From Acidovorax delafieldii (GTDB taxonomy: Bacteria; Pseudomonadota; Gammaproteobacteria; Burkholderiales; Burkholderiaceae_C), in the NCBI GenBank assembly GCA_002377855.1, contig DFQQ01000033.1, positions 1-35,658 of the forward strand: 35,658 nt of DNA. Direction: 5' to 3'. The position numbers and the translations under genes were made by a program. Below are positions 14,914-23,294 of the stretch, piece by piece. The notes under the pieces were generated by a model. The model ran no database searches. It saw nothing but the letters and a program-made list of their open reading frames with translations, and had not been told where the DNA came from. Numbering within the stretch: position 1 is the stretch's first letter; each line of letters begins with the position of its first letter.

Positions 14914-15687
14914 TCAGTCCGGCAGGTGGGGCAGGGTGCCTTGCCCGGCCTGCGCGGCCCGACGCAATGCCGCCGTCAGCGCCGAAGGAGAGCGATAACC
15001 CGTCGAACGGGCCACCGCAGCCACTGCCATGCCGCAGGCCCGCAACAGGCGGGCGTGGGCCAGGCGTTGGTGGCGCAGCCATTCGATGGCGCCCAGGCCC
15101 AGTTCGTCGCGACAACGCGCGGTGAACTGGCTGGGGCTGAGGTGTACGCGCGCAGCCAGATCGGCCACGGTGAGTTCGCGGTGCCATTCGCGTGCAGCCC
15201 ACTGCTGCAGCTGCGGCCAGTCGATGGGGCGCCGCCGCGATACGGCCAAGTGCGTGGGCTGGCCGGTGGCTATAGCGGCGGCAGACCCCGGTTGCTCTGC
15301 GGTGTCAGCAAGCCAAGCCTCCAGCAGCAGGGCGGGGCCGTGGGCCTGCGCCAGGGGACGCCCCTGCAACAGTGCGCTCGCAAGATACCGCGCCAGGGGA
15401 CGCGCGGTGCTGGGCAGCGCACTGGTGCGCTGCAGGCACTGCCCCCAGCCCGGTGCGGTGCTGTCCAGCACCAGACACAGGCTGCCCCTGTTGGCCTCAA
15501 AGTCATGCCGTGCCCCGGGCTCGATCACGCAGCCCTCATCCAGCGCTACGCGTTGGCCACGGCCTTCAATCTCCAGCTCCAGCGTGCCTTCCAGCCCAAA
15601 AAGCACCTGAAAGTGGTCGTGGCTGTGGCTGCCGGGCGATGGACCATAGCGCCGCAGCGAAAGGGCATCAGCGGCAACGGATGGCAT
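14914..15687 (-). CDS. AraC-family transcriptional regulator
   Basis: DNA-binding regulator of 257 residues. The N-terminal half is a cupin-type sensing domain (SHDHFQVLFGLEGTLELEIE, then a metal-site-like GARHDFEANRG), and the C-terminal half has the double helix-turn-helix of AraC proteins (ELTVADLAARVHLSPSQFTA and VAAVARSTGYRSPSALTAAL). The ATG at 15687 is preferred to a TTG 12 nt upstream. It begins 29 nt after the lipA stop on the same strand, so read-through from the lip genes is possible. Its likely target is the adjacent YddG-like exporter; the ligand is unknown. Confidence 0.88.
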   Translation of the reverse strand: MPSVAADALSLRRYGPSPGSHSHDHFQVLFGLEGTLELEIEGRGQRVALDEGCVIEPGARHDFEANRGSLCLVLDSTAPGWGQCLQRTSALPSTARPLARYLASALLQGRPLAQAHGPALLLEAWLADTAEQPGSAAAIATGQPTHLAVSRRRPIDWPQLQQWAAREWHRELTVADLAARVHLSPSQFTARCRDELGLGAIEWLRHQRLAHARLLRACGMAVAAVARSTGYRSPSALTAALRRAAQAGQGTLPHLPD

Positions 15688-15716
15688 GGCCGGTCTCAAT
15701 GGCGTTACGGCAGGTA

Positions 15717-16697
15717 CTAAACGCCCGCCGCGTGGGCCTGCTGGTCTGCGTGGTAACTGCTGCGCACCATGGCGCCCACGGCGGCGTGGCTGAAGCCCAT
15801 CTTGTAGGCCTCTTCCTCGAACATCTTGAAGGTGTCGGGGTGCACGTAGCGGCGCACGGGCAGGTGGCTGTTGCTGGGGGCCAGATACTGGCCGATGGTC
15901 AGCATGTCAATGTTGTGTGCGCGCATGTCGCGCATCACCTGCAGAATCTCTTCGTCTGTCTCACCCAGGCCCACCATGATGCCGCTCTTGGTGGGTACGT
16001 TGGGGTGCAGTTCCTTGAACTTTTTCAGCAGGTTCAGGCTGAACTGGTAGTCGGAGCCAGGGCGCGCTTCCTTGTACAGGCGCGGCGCGGTCTCCAGGTT
16101 GTGGTTCATCACATCGGGCGGCGCAGCCTTGAGGATCTCCAGCGCACGGTCATCGCGGCCGCGGAAGTCGGGCGTGAGGATTTCGATCTGTGTGCTGGGC
16201 GAGAGTTCGCGAATGCGCTGGATGCACTCCACAAAATGGCCCGAGCCGCCGTCGCGCAGGTCGTCGCGGTCCACGCTGGTGATCACCACGTACTTGAGCT
16301 TGAGCGCGGCAATGGTCTTGGCCAGGTTCAGCGGCTCGTCCTTGTCCAGCGGGTCGGGGCGGCCGTGGCCCACGTCGCAGAAGGGGCAGCGGCGGGTGCA
16401 CTTGTCGCCCATGATCATGAACGTGGCCGTGCCCTTGCCGAAGCACTCGCCAATGTTGGGGCACGAAGCTTCTTCGCACACCGTGTGCAGCTTGTGCTCG
16501 CGCAGGATGTCCTTGATCTCGTAGAAGCGCGTGGTGGGGCTGCCCGCCTTCACGCGGATCCAGTCGGGCTTCTTGAGCAGTTCGCCCTGCTCGACCTTGA
16601 TCGGAATGCGCGACAGCTTGGCCGCAGCCTTCTGTTTGGCCAGGGGGTTGTAGGCTTCGGTGGATTGCGCTTCGCGGACGACTTCAGGAGTGCTCAT
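15717..16697 (-). CDS. lipA: Lipoyl synthase
   Basis: Radical-SAM enzyme inserting two sulfur atoms into octanoyl groups on lipoyl domains. The 326-residue product has both required iron-sulfur sites: the auxiliary cluster cysteines 74, 79 and 85 (CEEASCPNIGEC) and the radical-SAM CX3CX2C at 100, 104 and 107 (CTRRCPFC). The C-terminal RSSY motif (about 312-315) provides the serine ligand. I use the ATG at 16697 (MSTPEVVREA); the frame runs on upstream into lipB without family similarity. It lies 25 nt after lipB. Confidence 0.97.
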   Translation of the reverse strand: MSTPEVVREAQSTEAYNPLAKQKAAAKLSRIPIKVEQGELLKKPDWIRVKAGSPTTRFYEIKDILREHKLHTVCEEASCPNIGECFGKGTATFMIMGDKCTRRCPFCDVGHGRPDPLDKDEPLNLAKTIAALKLKYVVITSVDRDDLRDGGSGHFVECIQRIRELSPSTQIEILTPDFRGRDDRALEILKAAPPDVMNHNLETAPRLYKEARPGSDYQFSLNLLKKFKELHPNVPTKSGIMVGLGETDEEILQVMRDMRAHNIDMLTIGQYLAPSNSHLPVRRYVHPDTFKMFEEEAYKMGFSHAAVGAMVRSSYHADQQAHAAGV

Positions 16698-16722
16698 GGC
16701 GTGTGGGGCGGCGTGGGGAAAA

Positions 16723-17418
16723 TCAGGGTGCCAAGCGCATGCTGAGCTGCTGGCCCAGCACCTGCGCGGCTTCTTCCCAGGTGGTCGAGACCCCGATTGT
16801 AGAAAGGTCCACGGTTTGCAAACCTGCGTAACCGCAAGGGTTGATGCGCCCAAAGGGCTCCAGGTCCATGTCTACGTTCAGCGCCACGCCATGGTAAGTG
16901 CAGTGGCGGCTGACCTTGATGCCCAGGGCTGCGATCTTGCCCAGGCCTTCGAAGTCCGGTGTCGGTGCAGCCGTGCCTTCGCGCTTTTGGGGGCGCTGGG
17001 CCAGCAGCGCGTGGCTGCGCGGATCTTCAAGGCGCACGTAAATGCCCGGAGCGCCCGCCACGCGGTGACCCGTAACCCCGAAATGGTCCAGGGTGCGGAT
17101 CACGGCTTCTTCCACGCGGTAGACATATTCCTTGACGTAGTAGCCCGCGCGTTGCAGGTCGACGAGCGGGTATGCCACTACCTGCCCCGGCCCGTGGAAG
17201 GTGACCTGGCCCCCCCGGTTGGTCGCAACCACGGGAATATCCCCAGGGTCCAGGATATGATCACTTTTGCCGGCTAATCCTTGTGTATAAAGCGCGGCAT
17301 GCTCACAAATCAGTAGCAAATCGGCACTGTCGGGTGTGCGCGTCGCCGTGTAATCTTGCATGGACTGCACGGTGGCGGCATAGTCCACGCGGCCCAGCAT
17401 GCGCAGTTCAATGGACAT
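16723..17418 (-). CDS. lipB: Octanoyl-ACP:protein N-octanoyltransferase
   Basis: Moves octanoate from acyl carrier protein to lipoyl domains, the step before LipA. The 231-residue product contains the RGGQVTFHGPGQ block at 68-79, the catalytic lysine at about 161 (GLGKIAALGIKVSRH) and the catalytic cysteine at 195 (INPCGYAG). It is about 18 residues longer than the E. coli enzyme, mainly through a Pro/Arg-rich insertion around 132-158, which is also where the catalytic-domain loop lies. It starts 3 nt after the ybeD-like gene and is followed by lipA. Confidence 0.96.
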   Translation of the reverse strand: MSIELRMLGRVDYAATVQSMQDYTATRTPDSADLLLICEHAALYTQGLAGKSDHILDPGDIPVVATNRGGQVTFHGPGQVVAYPLVDLQRAGYYVKEYVYRVEEAVIRTLDHFGVTGHRVAGAPGIYVRLEDPRSHALLAQRPQKREGTAAPTPDFEGLGKIAALGIKVSRHCTYHGVALNVDMDLEPFGRINPCGYAGLQTVDLSTIGVSTTWEEAAQVLGQQLSMRLAP

Positions 17419-17421
17419 GCG

Positions 17422-17739
17422 TCACAGCGCGTACTTCACCAGGGGGTGCGAAGTGAGCGCGCGGTAAAAATTGTCCAGCTGCTCGCGGCTCGTGGCCGTG
17501 ATCGTGATGGTCAGGCTGATGTACTTGCCGCCAGAGCTGTCCCGTTGCGCGATCGTCGCCGCGTCCAGAAACGGATCATGGCGCAGTGCCAGTGCAATCA
17601 TTTGGGGCAAGAACTCGTCCGTCTTTGCTCCCATGACCTTGACCGGAAACAAGCAGGGGTATTCGATCAACGAGTCTTTGCGTGGATCGGTGCCAGCTGC
17701 ATCAATGCCCGAGGCAGGTTGGGGGGGTGAAGATGTCAT
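17422..17739 (-). CDS. ybeD: YbeD-like (DUF493) protein
   Basis: Small conserved protein of unknown precise role, found upstream of lipB in E. coli as well. The product is 105 residues, with the family core LIEYPCLFPVKVMGAKTDEF and a ferredoxin-like fold expected. I choose the ATG at 17739 (MTSSPPQPASG); the longer open frame upstream runs through a repeat element and has no family match. Order ybeD-lipB-lipA, with 3-nt and 25-nt gaps, indicates one operon. Confidence 0.9.
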   Translation of the reverse strand: MTSSPPQPASGIDAAGTDPRKDSLIEYPCLFPVKVMGAKTDEFLPQMIALALRHDPFLDAATIAQRDSSGGKYISLTITITATSREQLDNFYRALTSHPLVKYAL

Positions 17740-17754
17740 GGTCAGTGGTGCTTC

Positions 17755-17798
17755 GTTTTTGGTAGCTGTCCAGGCTTGATGGGCGAGCCTCGGGGCCG
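17755..17798 (+). repeat. Dispersed intergenic repeat, copy C (diverged)
   Basis: TTTTTGGTAGCTGTCCAGGC, then TTGATGGGCGAGCCTCGGGGCC. The layout TAGCTG, stem, loop, stem, GGCC is kept, but the stem is AGGCT/AGCCT instead of GCGCT/AGCGC: both arms have changed together, so pairing is preserved. It lies just upstream of the ybeD-like gene. Confidence 0.5.
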
Positions 17799-17934
17799 CC
17801 AGTAATACCTTTGCATTGTGCGGCAGAGCAAGCGCCCCCAGGGCTGGGTTCGGCTCTGTCGAGTGCTTCCTCACGTTGGCCCATCACCACAACGGGGCGG
17901 GTGCGCGCACCGCATTTGTGCCCGCCATGTGGAA

Positions 17935-17967
17935 TTTTCCGTGTGCCAACGGGTTTTTACTTATAAT
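17935..17967 (+). promoter_or_regulatory. Candidate promoter of the atp operon
   Basis: A perfect TATAAT is at 17962-17967, 48 nt before the atpI ATG. The -35 is weak: no good match at the ideal 17-bp spacing, with TTTTCC (17935-17940) at 21 bp and TTCCGT (17937-17942) at 19 bp. The -10 call is firm, the -35 is not. Confidence 0.55.
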
Positions 17968-18015
17968 TAGAGGCTTTGTGAAAGTTGCGGTCTTTAACGC
18001 GGAAGTCATTGAACA

Positions 18016-18489
18016 ATGAAAACAATCGCGCCAGAGACTGAAACTGAGGCTGAAGATTCTGACTTCAAGCCCCTGACAGCCCAAGAGGCTGAGCAGTGGC
18101 GGCGTCGCAATCCGCCGGTGTCGCCATGGAAGGTGGTGCTGGGGCAGTCGCTGGTTGGGGTGGTGGTGGCATTGATTGCCTGGCTGTGGACCCAAGACGT
18201 CCGCGCGGGTTGGTCGGCTGCCTATGGTTCCTTGTCGGTGGTGGTTCCTGCGGCGTTGTTTGCTTATGGCGTTTTGCGTCAGAAGTCGGCGCCCCGCCCA
18301 GGGCTTGCCATGCTGGGGTTCTTTGGGTGGGAGATTGCCAAGATTGTGCTCACGATTGCGCTGCTGGCTGCAGCGCCACGGTTGGTGCCCGGCCTGAATT
18401 GGCTGGCCCTCGTGGCTGGGCTGGTGATCACAATGAAAACGTACTGGGTGGCGCTGATGGTGCGGCCCGGTGTTCGAAAAACCGATTGA
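18016..18489 (+). CDS. atpI: ATP synthase subunit I (AtpI)
   Basis: Small membrane protein encoded first in many atp operons, thought to assist c-ring assembly or magnesium supply. The product has 157 residues: a hydrophilic acidic N-terminus (about 1-35), then four hydrophobic segments beginning VVLGQSLVGVVVALIAWLW. Similarity among AtpI proteins is low, so the call leans on position, 19 nt before atpB, as well as topology. Confidence 0.88.
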   Translation: MKTIAPETETEAEDSDFKPLTAQEAEQWRRRNPPVSPWKVVLGQSLVGVVVALIAWLWTQDVRAGWSAAYGSLSVVVPAALFAYGVLRQKSAPRPGLAMLGFFGWEIAKIVLTIALLAAAPRLVPGLNWLALVAGLVITMKTYWVALMVRPGVRKTD

Positions 18490-18508
18490 TATAGAGAAGA
18501 GTAGTCCG

Positions 18509-19387
18509 ATGGCCGCAGAAGCGCATGCCCCGACCGCAAGTGAATATATCGTTCACCATTTGCAGCATTTGCAGAATATTCCGCAAAAAGCCATCGTTGA
18601 CTTTTCGGTGGTCAACATTGACTCGCTGGTAACGGGTCTGGTGGTGGGTTTCCTCGGGTTGTTCATTCTCTGGCTTGGCGCTCGCAAGGCCACTGCTGGC
18701 GTTCCTGGGCGGTTCCAGGCTGCCATCGAAATCCTGGTCGAAATGGTCGACACCCAGGCCAAGGCCAACATCAAAAATGCCAACAGCCGCAAGTTCATTG
18801 CGCCCATGGCACTGACGGTGTTTGTGTGGATCTTCATGCTCAACGCCATGGACATGCTGCCCGTGGATCTGCTGCCAGCCATCTGGACAAAGATCTACGC
18901 CGCCATGGGTCACGACCCAGCGCACGCGTATCTGCGCACTGTGCCCACGGCGGACCTTTCCACCACGCTCGGACTGGCTGTGTCCATTTTGCTGCTTAGC
19001 CTGTACTACAGCGTCAAGATCAAGGGTGCTGGCGGCTGGGGGCATGAGCTCGTCAGCGCTCCGTTCGGTACCAGCAAGAACCCTCTTTTTGCCGTGATCC
19101 TGGGTCTCATCAACGTGACCATGCAGATCATTGAATACGTAGCCAAGGCGGTGTCGCATGGTATGCGGTTGTTCGGCAACATGTACGCTGGTGAGTTGGT
19201 GTTCCTGCTGATCGCCCTGATGGGTGGCGCTGCTGCAATGTCGCTTCCTGGTGTGCTGCTCCCTCTGGGGCATGTCATTGCGGGTTCGCTCTGGGCAATC
19301 TTCCACATTTTGGTGATTACCCTGCAGGCGTTCATTTTCATGATGCTGGCGCTGATTTATCTCGGCCAGGCGCATGAGGCCCACTGA
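18509..19387 (+). CDS. atpB: ATP synthase F0 subunit a
   Basis: Inner-membrane stator subunit forming the two proton half-channels. The product is 292 residues with the essential arginine at residue 220 in HGMRLFGNMYAGELVF, and the final membrane hairpin LQAFIFMMLALIYLGQAHE. The ATG at 18509 (MAAEAHAPTASEY) is chosen; an open frame 39 nt upstream overlaps atpI and lacks a ribosome-binding site. Confidence 0.97.
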   Translation: MAAEAHAPTASEYIVHHLQHLQNIPQKAIVDFSVVNIDSLVTGLVVGFLGLFILWLGARKATAGVPGRFQAAIEILVEMVDTQAKANIKNANSRKFIAPMALTVFVWIFMLNAMDMLPVDLLPAIWTKIYAAMGHDPAHAYLRTVPTADLSTTLGLAVSILLLSLYYSVKIKGAGGWGHELVSAPFGTSKNPLFAVILGLINVTMQIIEYVAKAVSHGMRLFGNMYAGELVFLLIALMGGAAAMSLPGVLLPLGHVIAGSLWAIFHILVITLQAFIFMMLALIYLGQAHEAH

Positions 19388-19450
19388 CCCTTTTGTTTCG
19401 TTTCCGTTCTTTTTTCTCTTTAACCTTTCTTTTTTCACTCAGGAGTTATC
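19388..19450 (+). promoter_or_regulatory. Pyrimidine-rich translation leader of atpE
   Basis: The 63-nt gap between atpB and atpE is almost all C and T up to an AGGAG ribosome-binding site (19441-19445), with runs such as GTTCTTTTTTCTCTTTAACC. In E. coli a U-rich sequence before atpE raises its translation so that c is made in excess over other subunits; this leader probably does the same. Little secondary structure can form. Confidence 0.6.
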
Positions 19451-19720
19451 ATGGAAAACATTCTCGGCTTCGTCGCTCTGGCTTGCGGTCTGATTGTGAG
19501 CCTCGGCGCTATCGGCGCTTCGATCGGTATCGCTCTGATGGGTGGCAAGTTCCTGGAATCCTCTGCCCGTCAGCCTGAACTGATCAACGAACTGCAAACC
19601 AAGATGTTCATCTTGGCCGGTCTGATTGACGCTGCGTTCCTGATCGGTGTTGCTATCGCTCTGCTGTTTGCTTTTGCAAACCCCTTTGCCGCTACGTTCC
19701 TGGCCAGCGTTCCAAAGTAA
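19451..19720 (+). CDS. atpE: ATP synthase F0 subunit c
   Basis: Proteolipid forming the rotating c-ring. The product of 89 residues has two membrane helices, the polar loop ARQPE at residues 39-43 and the proton-carrying aspartate at residue 60 (LIDAAFLIGV). The first helix is glycine-rich (LGAIGASIGIALMGG). No glutamate-to-glutamine or sodium-type ligand pattern is apparent, so a proton ring is expected. AGGAG lies 5 nt before the ATG. Confidence 0.98.
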   Translation: MENILGFVALACGLIVSLGAIGASIGIALMGGKFLESSARQPELINELQTKMFILAGLIDAAFLIGVAIALLFAFANPFAATFLASVPK

Positions 19721-19755
19721 TTCCCGTCAACGCCATCTCTTAGAAAGGTGTTGCC

Positions 19756-20226
19756 GTGAGTATCAACGCGACCCTGTTCTTTCAGATCATCGTCTTTTTT
19801 GTGCTGGTGTGGTTCACGATGAAATTCGTGTGGCCGCCCATCACCAAGGCGTTGGATGAAAGAGCCCAGAAAATCGCCGATGGCCTCTCTGCTGCTGAAC
19901 GTGCCAAAACCGAACTCGCCGCTGCCGACCAGCTGGTGAAGAAGGAATTGGCGCAGGCCAGCAATGAGACGGCCTCGCGTCTTGCGGACGCCGACCGTCG
20001 TGCCCAAGCCATCATCGAAGAAGCCAAGGCCCGTGCCACGGAAGAAGCCAACAAGATTGTGGCTGCTGCCCAGGCTGAGGCTGAGCAACAGACGGTGCGA
20101 GCACGTGAAGCCCTGCGCGAGCAGGTGGCCGCGTTGGCTGTCAAGGGTGCAGAGCAGATTCTCCGCAAGGAAGTCAATGCTGGCGTCCATGCAGACTTGC
20201 TCAACCGCCTGAAGACCGAGCTGTAA
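19756..20226 (+). CDS. atpF: ATP synthase F0 subunit b
   Basis: Peripheral-stalk subunit: one N-terminal membrane helix (TLFFQIIVFFVLVWFTMKFV) followed by a long charged coiled coil (about residues 30-156) reaching to the delta subunit. The 156-residue length matches E. coli. It starts with GTG at 19756, preceded by an AGAAAGG ribosome-binding site. Only one b gene is present, so the stalk is a homodimer. Confidence 0.96.
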   Translation: MSINATLFFQIIVFFVLVWFTMKFVWPPITKALDERAQKIADGLSAAERAKTELAAADQLVKKELAQASNETASRLADADRRAQAIIEEAKARATEEANKIVAAAQAEAEQQTVRAREALREQVAALAVKGAEQILRKEVNAGVHADLLNRLKTEL

Positions 20227-20235
20227 GGGGACAAC

Positions 20236-20778
20236 ATGGCTGAACTCGCCACCATTGCTCGCCCTTACGCAGAGGCCTTGTTCAAGGCCGCTACTGCCAG
20301 CGCGGGCATCGACCTGGACAGCACGACTGTCTGGCTCGATGAGCTGGCGGCGATTGCCGCCACCCCCGAGCTTCGCCAGCTGGCGGACAATCCCAAGGTA
20401 ACGGCAGACCAGGTGTTTGCCGTTTTTACGGGTGTCGCGCGTTCTGCGCTGCCCGACATGGCCAAAAACTTCCTGCGCACCATCATCGACAACGGGCGTA
20501 TCAATACGCTGGGCGAAGTGGCTGTGCAGTATCGTGCCCTCGTGAATCGCCGTAGCGGCTCTTCGGATGCCTTAGTGCACAGCGCATTTCCTCTGGACAA
20601 TGCCGCGCTGGCCGAAGTGGGCGGGGCGCTTGAAAAGCGCTTCGGCCGCAAGCTCAATCTCTCCGTTCAGCTGGACGAGTCCTTGATCGGTGGCATTCGC
20701 GTAGTGGTGGGTGACGAAGTGCTGGACACTTCGGTCAAGGCCCGTCTTGAACAAATGAAAGCTGCCCTCGTCGCGTAA
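20236..20778 (+). CDS. atpH: ATP synthase F1 subunit delta
   Basis: Links the peripheral stalk to the top of the catalytic head. The product has 180 residues: helical N-terminal domain (TIARPYAEALFKAATASAGI) and the C-terminal conserved segment DESLIGGIRVVVGDEVLDTS. AGGGG lies before the ATG, 9 nt after atpF. Confidence 0.96.
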   Translation: MAELATIARPYAEALFKAATASAGIDLDSTTVWLDELAAIAATPELRQLADNPKVTADQVFAVFTGVARSALPDMAKNFLRTIIDNGRINTLGEVAVQYRALVNRRSGSSDALVHSAFPLDNAALAEVGGALEKRFGRKLNLSVQLDESLIGGIRVVVGDEVLDTSVKARLEQMKAALVA

Positions 20779-20822
20779 AGCGCAGCGAGGTCTTAGCGAA
20801 CCAAAGAAAGAAGGAAAGAGTC

Positions 20823-22376
20823 ATGCAACTCAATCCCGCAGAAATTTCTGAACTCATCAAGAGCCGCATCGAAGGGCTGGCCGCCAGCAGCGATATCCGC
20901 AACCAGGGCACTGTGGTGTCCGTGTCTGACGGTATCGTGCGCGTTCATGGCCTGTCGGACGTGATGCAAGGCGAAATGCTGGAGTTCCCCGCCACCAAGG
21001 ACGGTCAAGCTTCCTACGGCCTGGCCCTGAACCTTGAGCGCGACTCCGTTGGCGCTGTGATCTTGGGTGAGTACGAACACATCTCTGAAGGCGACACCGT
21101 CAAGTGCACGGGCCGCATTCTGGAAGTGCCCGTCGGCCCCGAACTGATCGGCCGCGTGGTGAACGCACTGGGCCAGCCCATCGACGGCAAGGGTCCTATC
21201 AACGCCAAGCTCACCGACGTGATTGAAAAGGTCGCACCGGGCGTGATCGCCCGTAAATCGGTGGACCAGCCTCTGCAGACCGGCCTGAAGTCCATCGACT
21301 CGATGGTGCCCGTGGGCCGCGGCCAGCGCGAGCTGATCATTGGCGACCGCCAGACTGGCAAGACGGCCGTGGCCATCGATGCCATCATCGCCCAGAAGGG
21401 CCAGGGCGTGACCTGTATCTACGTTGCGATCGGCCAGAAGGCTTCGTCGATCAAGAACGTGGTGCGCGCGCTGGAGCAAGCCGGTGCGATGGATTACACG
21501 ATTGTGGTGGCCGCATCGGCTTCCGAATCGGCTGCCATGCAGTACGTGTCGGCCTACTCGGGCTGCACGATGGGCGAATACTTCCGCGACCGTGGCGAAG
21601 ACGCCCTGATCGTGTATGACGACCTGTCCAAGCAAGCTGTGGCGTATCGCCAAGTGTCGCTGCTGCTGCGCCGCCCACCAGGCCGTGAAGCCTACCCTGG
21701 CGACGTGTTCTATCTCCACAGCCGACTGCTCGAGCGTGCAGCCCGCGTGAACGCCGACTACGTCGAAGCCTTCACCAAGGGTGAAGTCAAGGGCAAGACC
21801 GGTTCGTTGACAGCTCTGCCTATCATCGAAACGCAAGCTGGCGACGTATCCGCCTTCGTGCCTACCAACGTGATCTCGATCACCGACGGTCAGATCTTCC
21901 TGGAAACCAGCCTGTTCAACGCCGGTATTCGCCCCGCCATCAACGCCGGTATCTCGGTGTCTCGCGTGGGTGGTGCTGCCCAGACCAAGCTGGTGAAGAA
22001 CCTGTCCGGCGGCATCCGTACCGACCTGGCCCAGTACCGTGAACTGGCTGCTTTTGCGCAGTTCGCTTCTGACCTGGACGAAGCCACCCGCAAGCAGCTG
22101 GACCGCGGTGCCCGCGTCACCGAACTGCTCAAGCAGGCACAGTACAGCCCCCTGTCCATCTCTTTGATGGGCGCCACGCTGTTTGCTGTGAACAAGGGCT
22201 TCATGGACGATATCGACGTCAAGAAGGTCTTGAGCTTCGAACACGGTCTGCACCAGTTCCTGAAGACCAGCCATGGCGCATTGCTGGCCAAGTTGGAGCA
22301 GGCCAAGGCCATGGACAAGGATGCTGAAGCCGAATTGACCGCTGCCATCGCCGCGTTCAAGAAGACGTTCGCTTAA
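20823..22376 (+). CDS. atpA: ATP synthase F1 subunit alpha
   Basis: Non-catalytic nucleotide-binding subunit of the F1 head. The product of 517 residues is full length, with the P-loop GDRQTGKT at residues 174-181 and the downstream VYDDLSKQAVAYRQVSLLLR block. A 44-nt gap after atpH contains an AAGGAAAGAG-type ribosome-binding site. Confidence 0.98.
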   Translation: MQLNPAEISELIKSRIEGLAASSDIRNQGTVVSVSDGIVRVHGLSDVMQGEMLEFPATKDGQASYGLALNLERDSVGAVILGEYEHISEGDTVKCTGRILEVPVGPELIGRVVNALGQPIDGKGPINAKLTDVIEKVAPGVIARKSVDQPLQTGLKSIDSMVPVGRGQRELIIGDRQTGKTAVAIDAIIAQKGQGVTCIYVAIGQKASSIKNVVRALEQAGAMDYTIVVAASASESAAMQYVSAYSGCTMGEYFRDRGEDALIVYDDLSKQAVAYRQVSLLLRRPPGREAYPGDVFYLHSRLLERAARVNADYVEAFTKGEVKGKTGSLTALPIIETQAGDVSAFVPTNVISITDGQIFLETSLFNAGIRPAINAGISVSRVGGAAQTKLVKNLSGGIRTDLAQYRELAAFAQFASDLDEATRKQLDRGARVTELLKQAQYSPLSISLMGATLFAVNKGFMDDIDVKKVLSFEHGLHQFLKTSHGALLAKLEQAKAMDKDAEAELTAAIAAFKKTFA

Positions 22377-22394
22377 TCCGGACGAGGAGCCATC

Positions 22395-23261
22395 ATGGCA
22401 GCAGGCAAGGAAATACGCGGCAAGATCAAATCGGTGGAAAACACCAAGAAGATCACCAAAGCCATGGAGATGGTGGCCGCATCCAAAATGCGCAAGGCGC
22501 AGGACCGGATGCGTGCAGCTCGTCCCTACAGCGAAAAGATCCGCAACATTGCAGCCAACCTCGGCAAGGCCAACCCTGAATACACGCACCCGTTCATGCA
22601 AGTGAACGATGCGAAGGTCGCTGGCGTCATCGTCGTGACCACGGACAAGGGTTTGTGCGGCGGCATGAACACGAACGTGCTGCGGTCGGTGACGACCAAG
22701 CTGCGTGAGCTGCAAGCCGCAGGCATCTCTGCGGAAACCGTGGCCATTGGCAACAAGGGCTTCAGTTTCCTCAACCGGGTGGGTGCCAAGGTGGTTTCGC
22801 ATGTGACGGGTTTGGGCGATACGCCCCATCTGGACAAGCTGATTGGCCCTGTGAAGGTGCTGCTGGATGCGTATGCAGAAGGCAAGATCAATGCGGTGTA
22901 CCTGAGCTACACCAAGTTCATCAACACCATGAAGCAAGAATCGGTGGTGGAGCAACTGCTTCCGCTGTCGTCCGAGCAGATGCAGGCTGACAAGACGGAA
23001 CATAGCTGGGAATACATCTATGAGCCGGATGCACAAACCGTGATCGACGAGCTGCTGGTGCGCTATGTCGAGTCGCTGATTTATCAGGCGGTTGCAGAAA
23101 ACATGGCGTCCGAGCAATCGGCGCGCATGGTGGCCATGAAGGCCGCAACAGACAACGCCGGCAGCGTCATTGGTGAGTTGAAGCTGGTCTACAACAAGAC
23201 GCGTCAAGCAGCGATCACGAAAGAACTTTCGGAAATCGTGGCAGGCGCCGCCGCTGTGTAA
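22395..23261 (+). CDS. atpG: ATP synthase F1 subunit gamma
   Basis: Central rotating shaft. The product has 288 residues, with the N-terminal helix GKEIRGKIKSVENTKKITKA and the C-terminal helix with MKAATDNAG and LVYNKTRQAAITKELSEIV that form the coiled-coil axle. GGAGC lies upstream of the ATG; atpD follows after 33 nt. Confidence 0.98.
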   Translation: MAAGKEIRGKIKSVENTKKITKAMEMVAASKMRKAQDRMRAARPYSEKIRNIAANLGKANPEYTHPFMQVNDAKVAGVIVVTTDKGLCGGMNTNVLRSVTTKLRELQAAGISAETVAIGNKGFSFLNRVGAKVVSHVTGLGDTPHLDKLIGPVKVLLDAYAEGKINAVYLSYTKFINTMKQESVVEQLLPLSSEQMQADKTEHSWEYIYEPDAQTVIDELLVRYVESLIYQAVAENMASEQSARMVAMKAATDNAGSVIGELKLVYNKTRQAAITKELSEIVAGAAAV

Positions 23262-23294
23262 GCAGCTCGACATACAACATTATTGGAGCGAAAA

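Noticed and set aside
16698..16853. Longer N-terminus for lipA
   Set aside because: The extra 52 residues overlap lipB on the same strand and have no similarity to lipoyl synthases.
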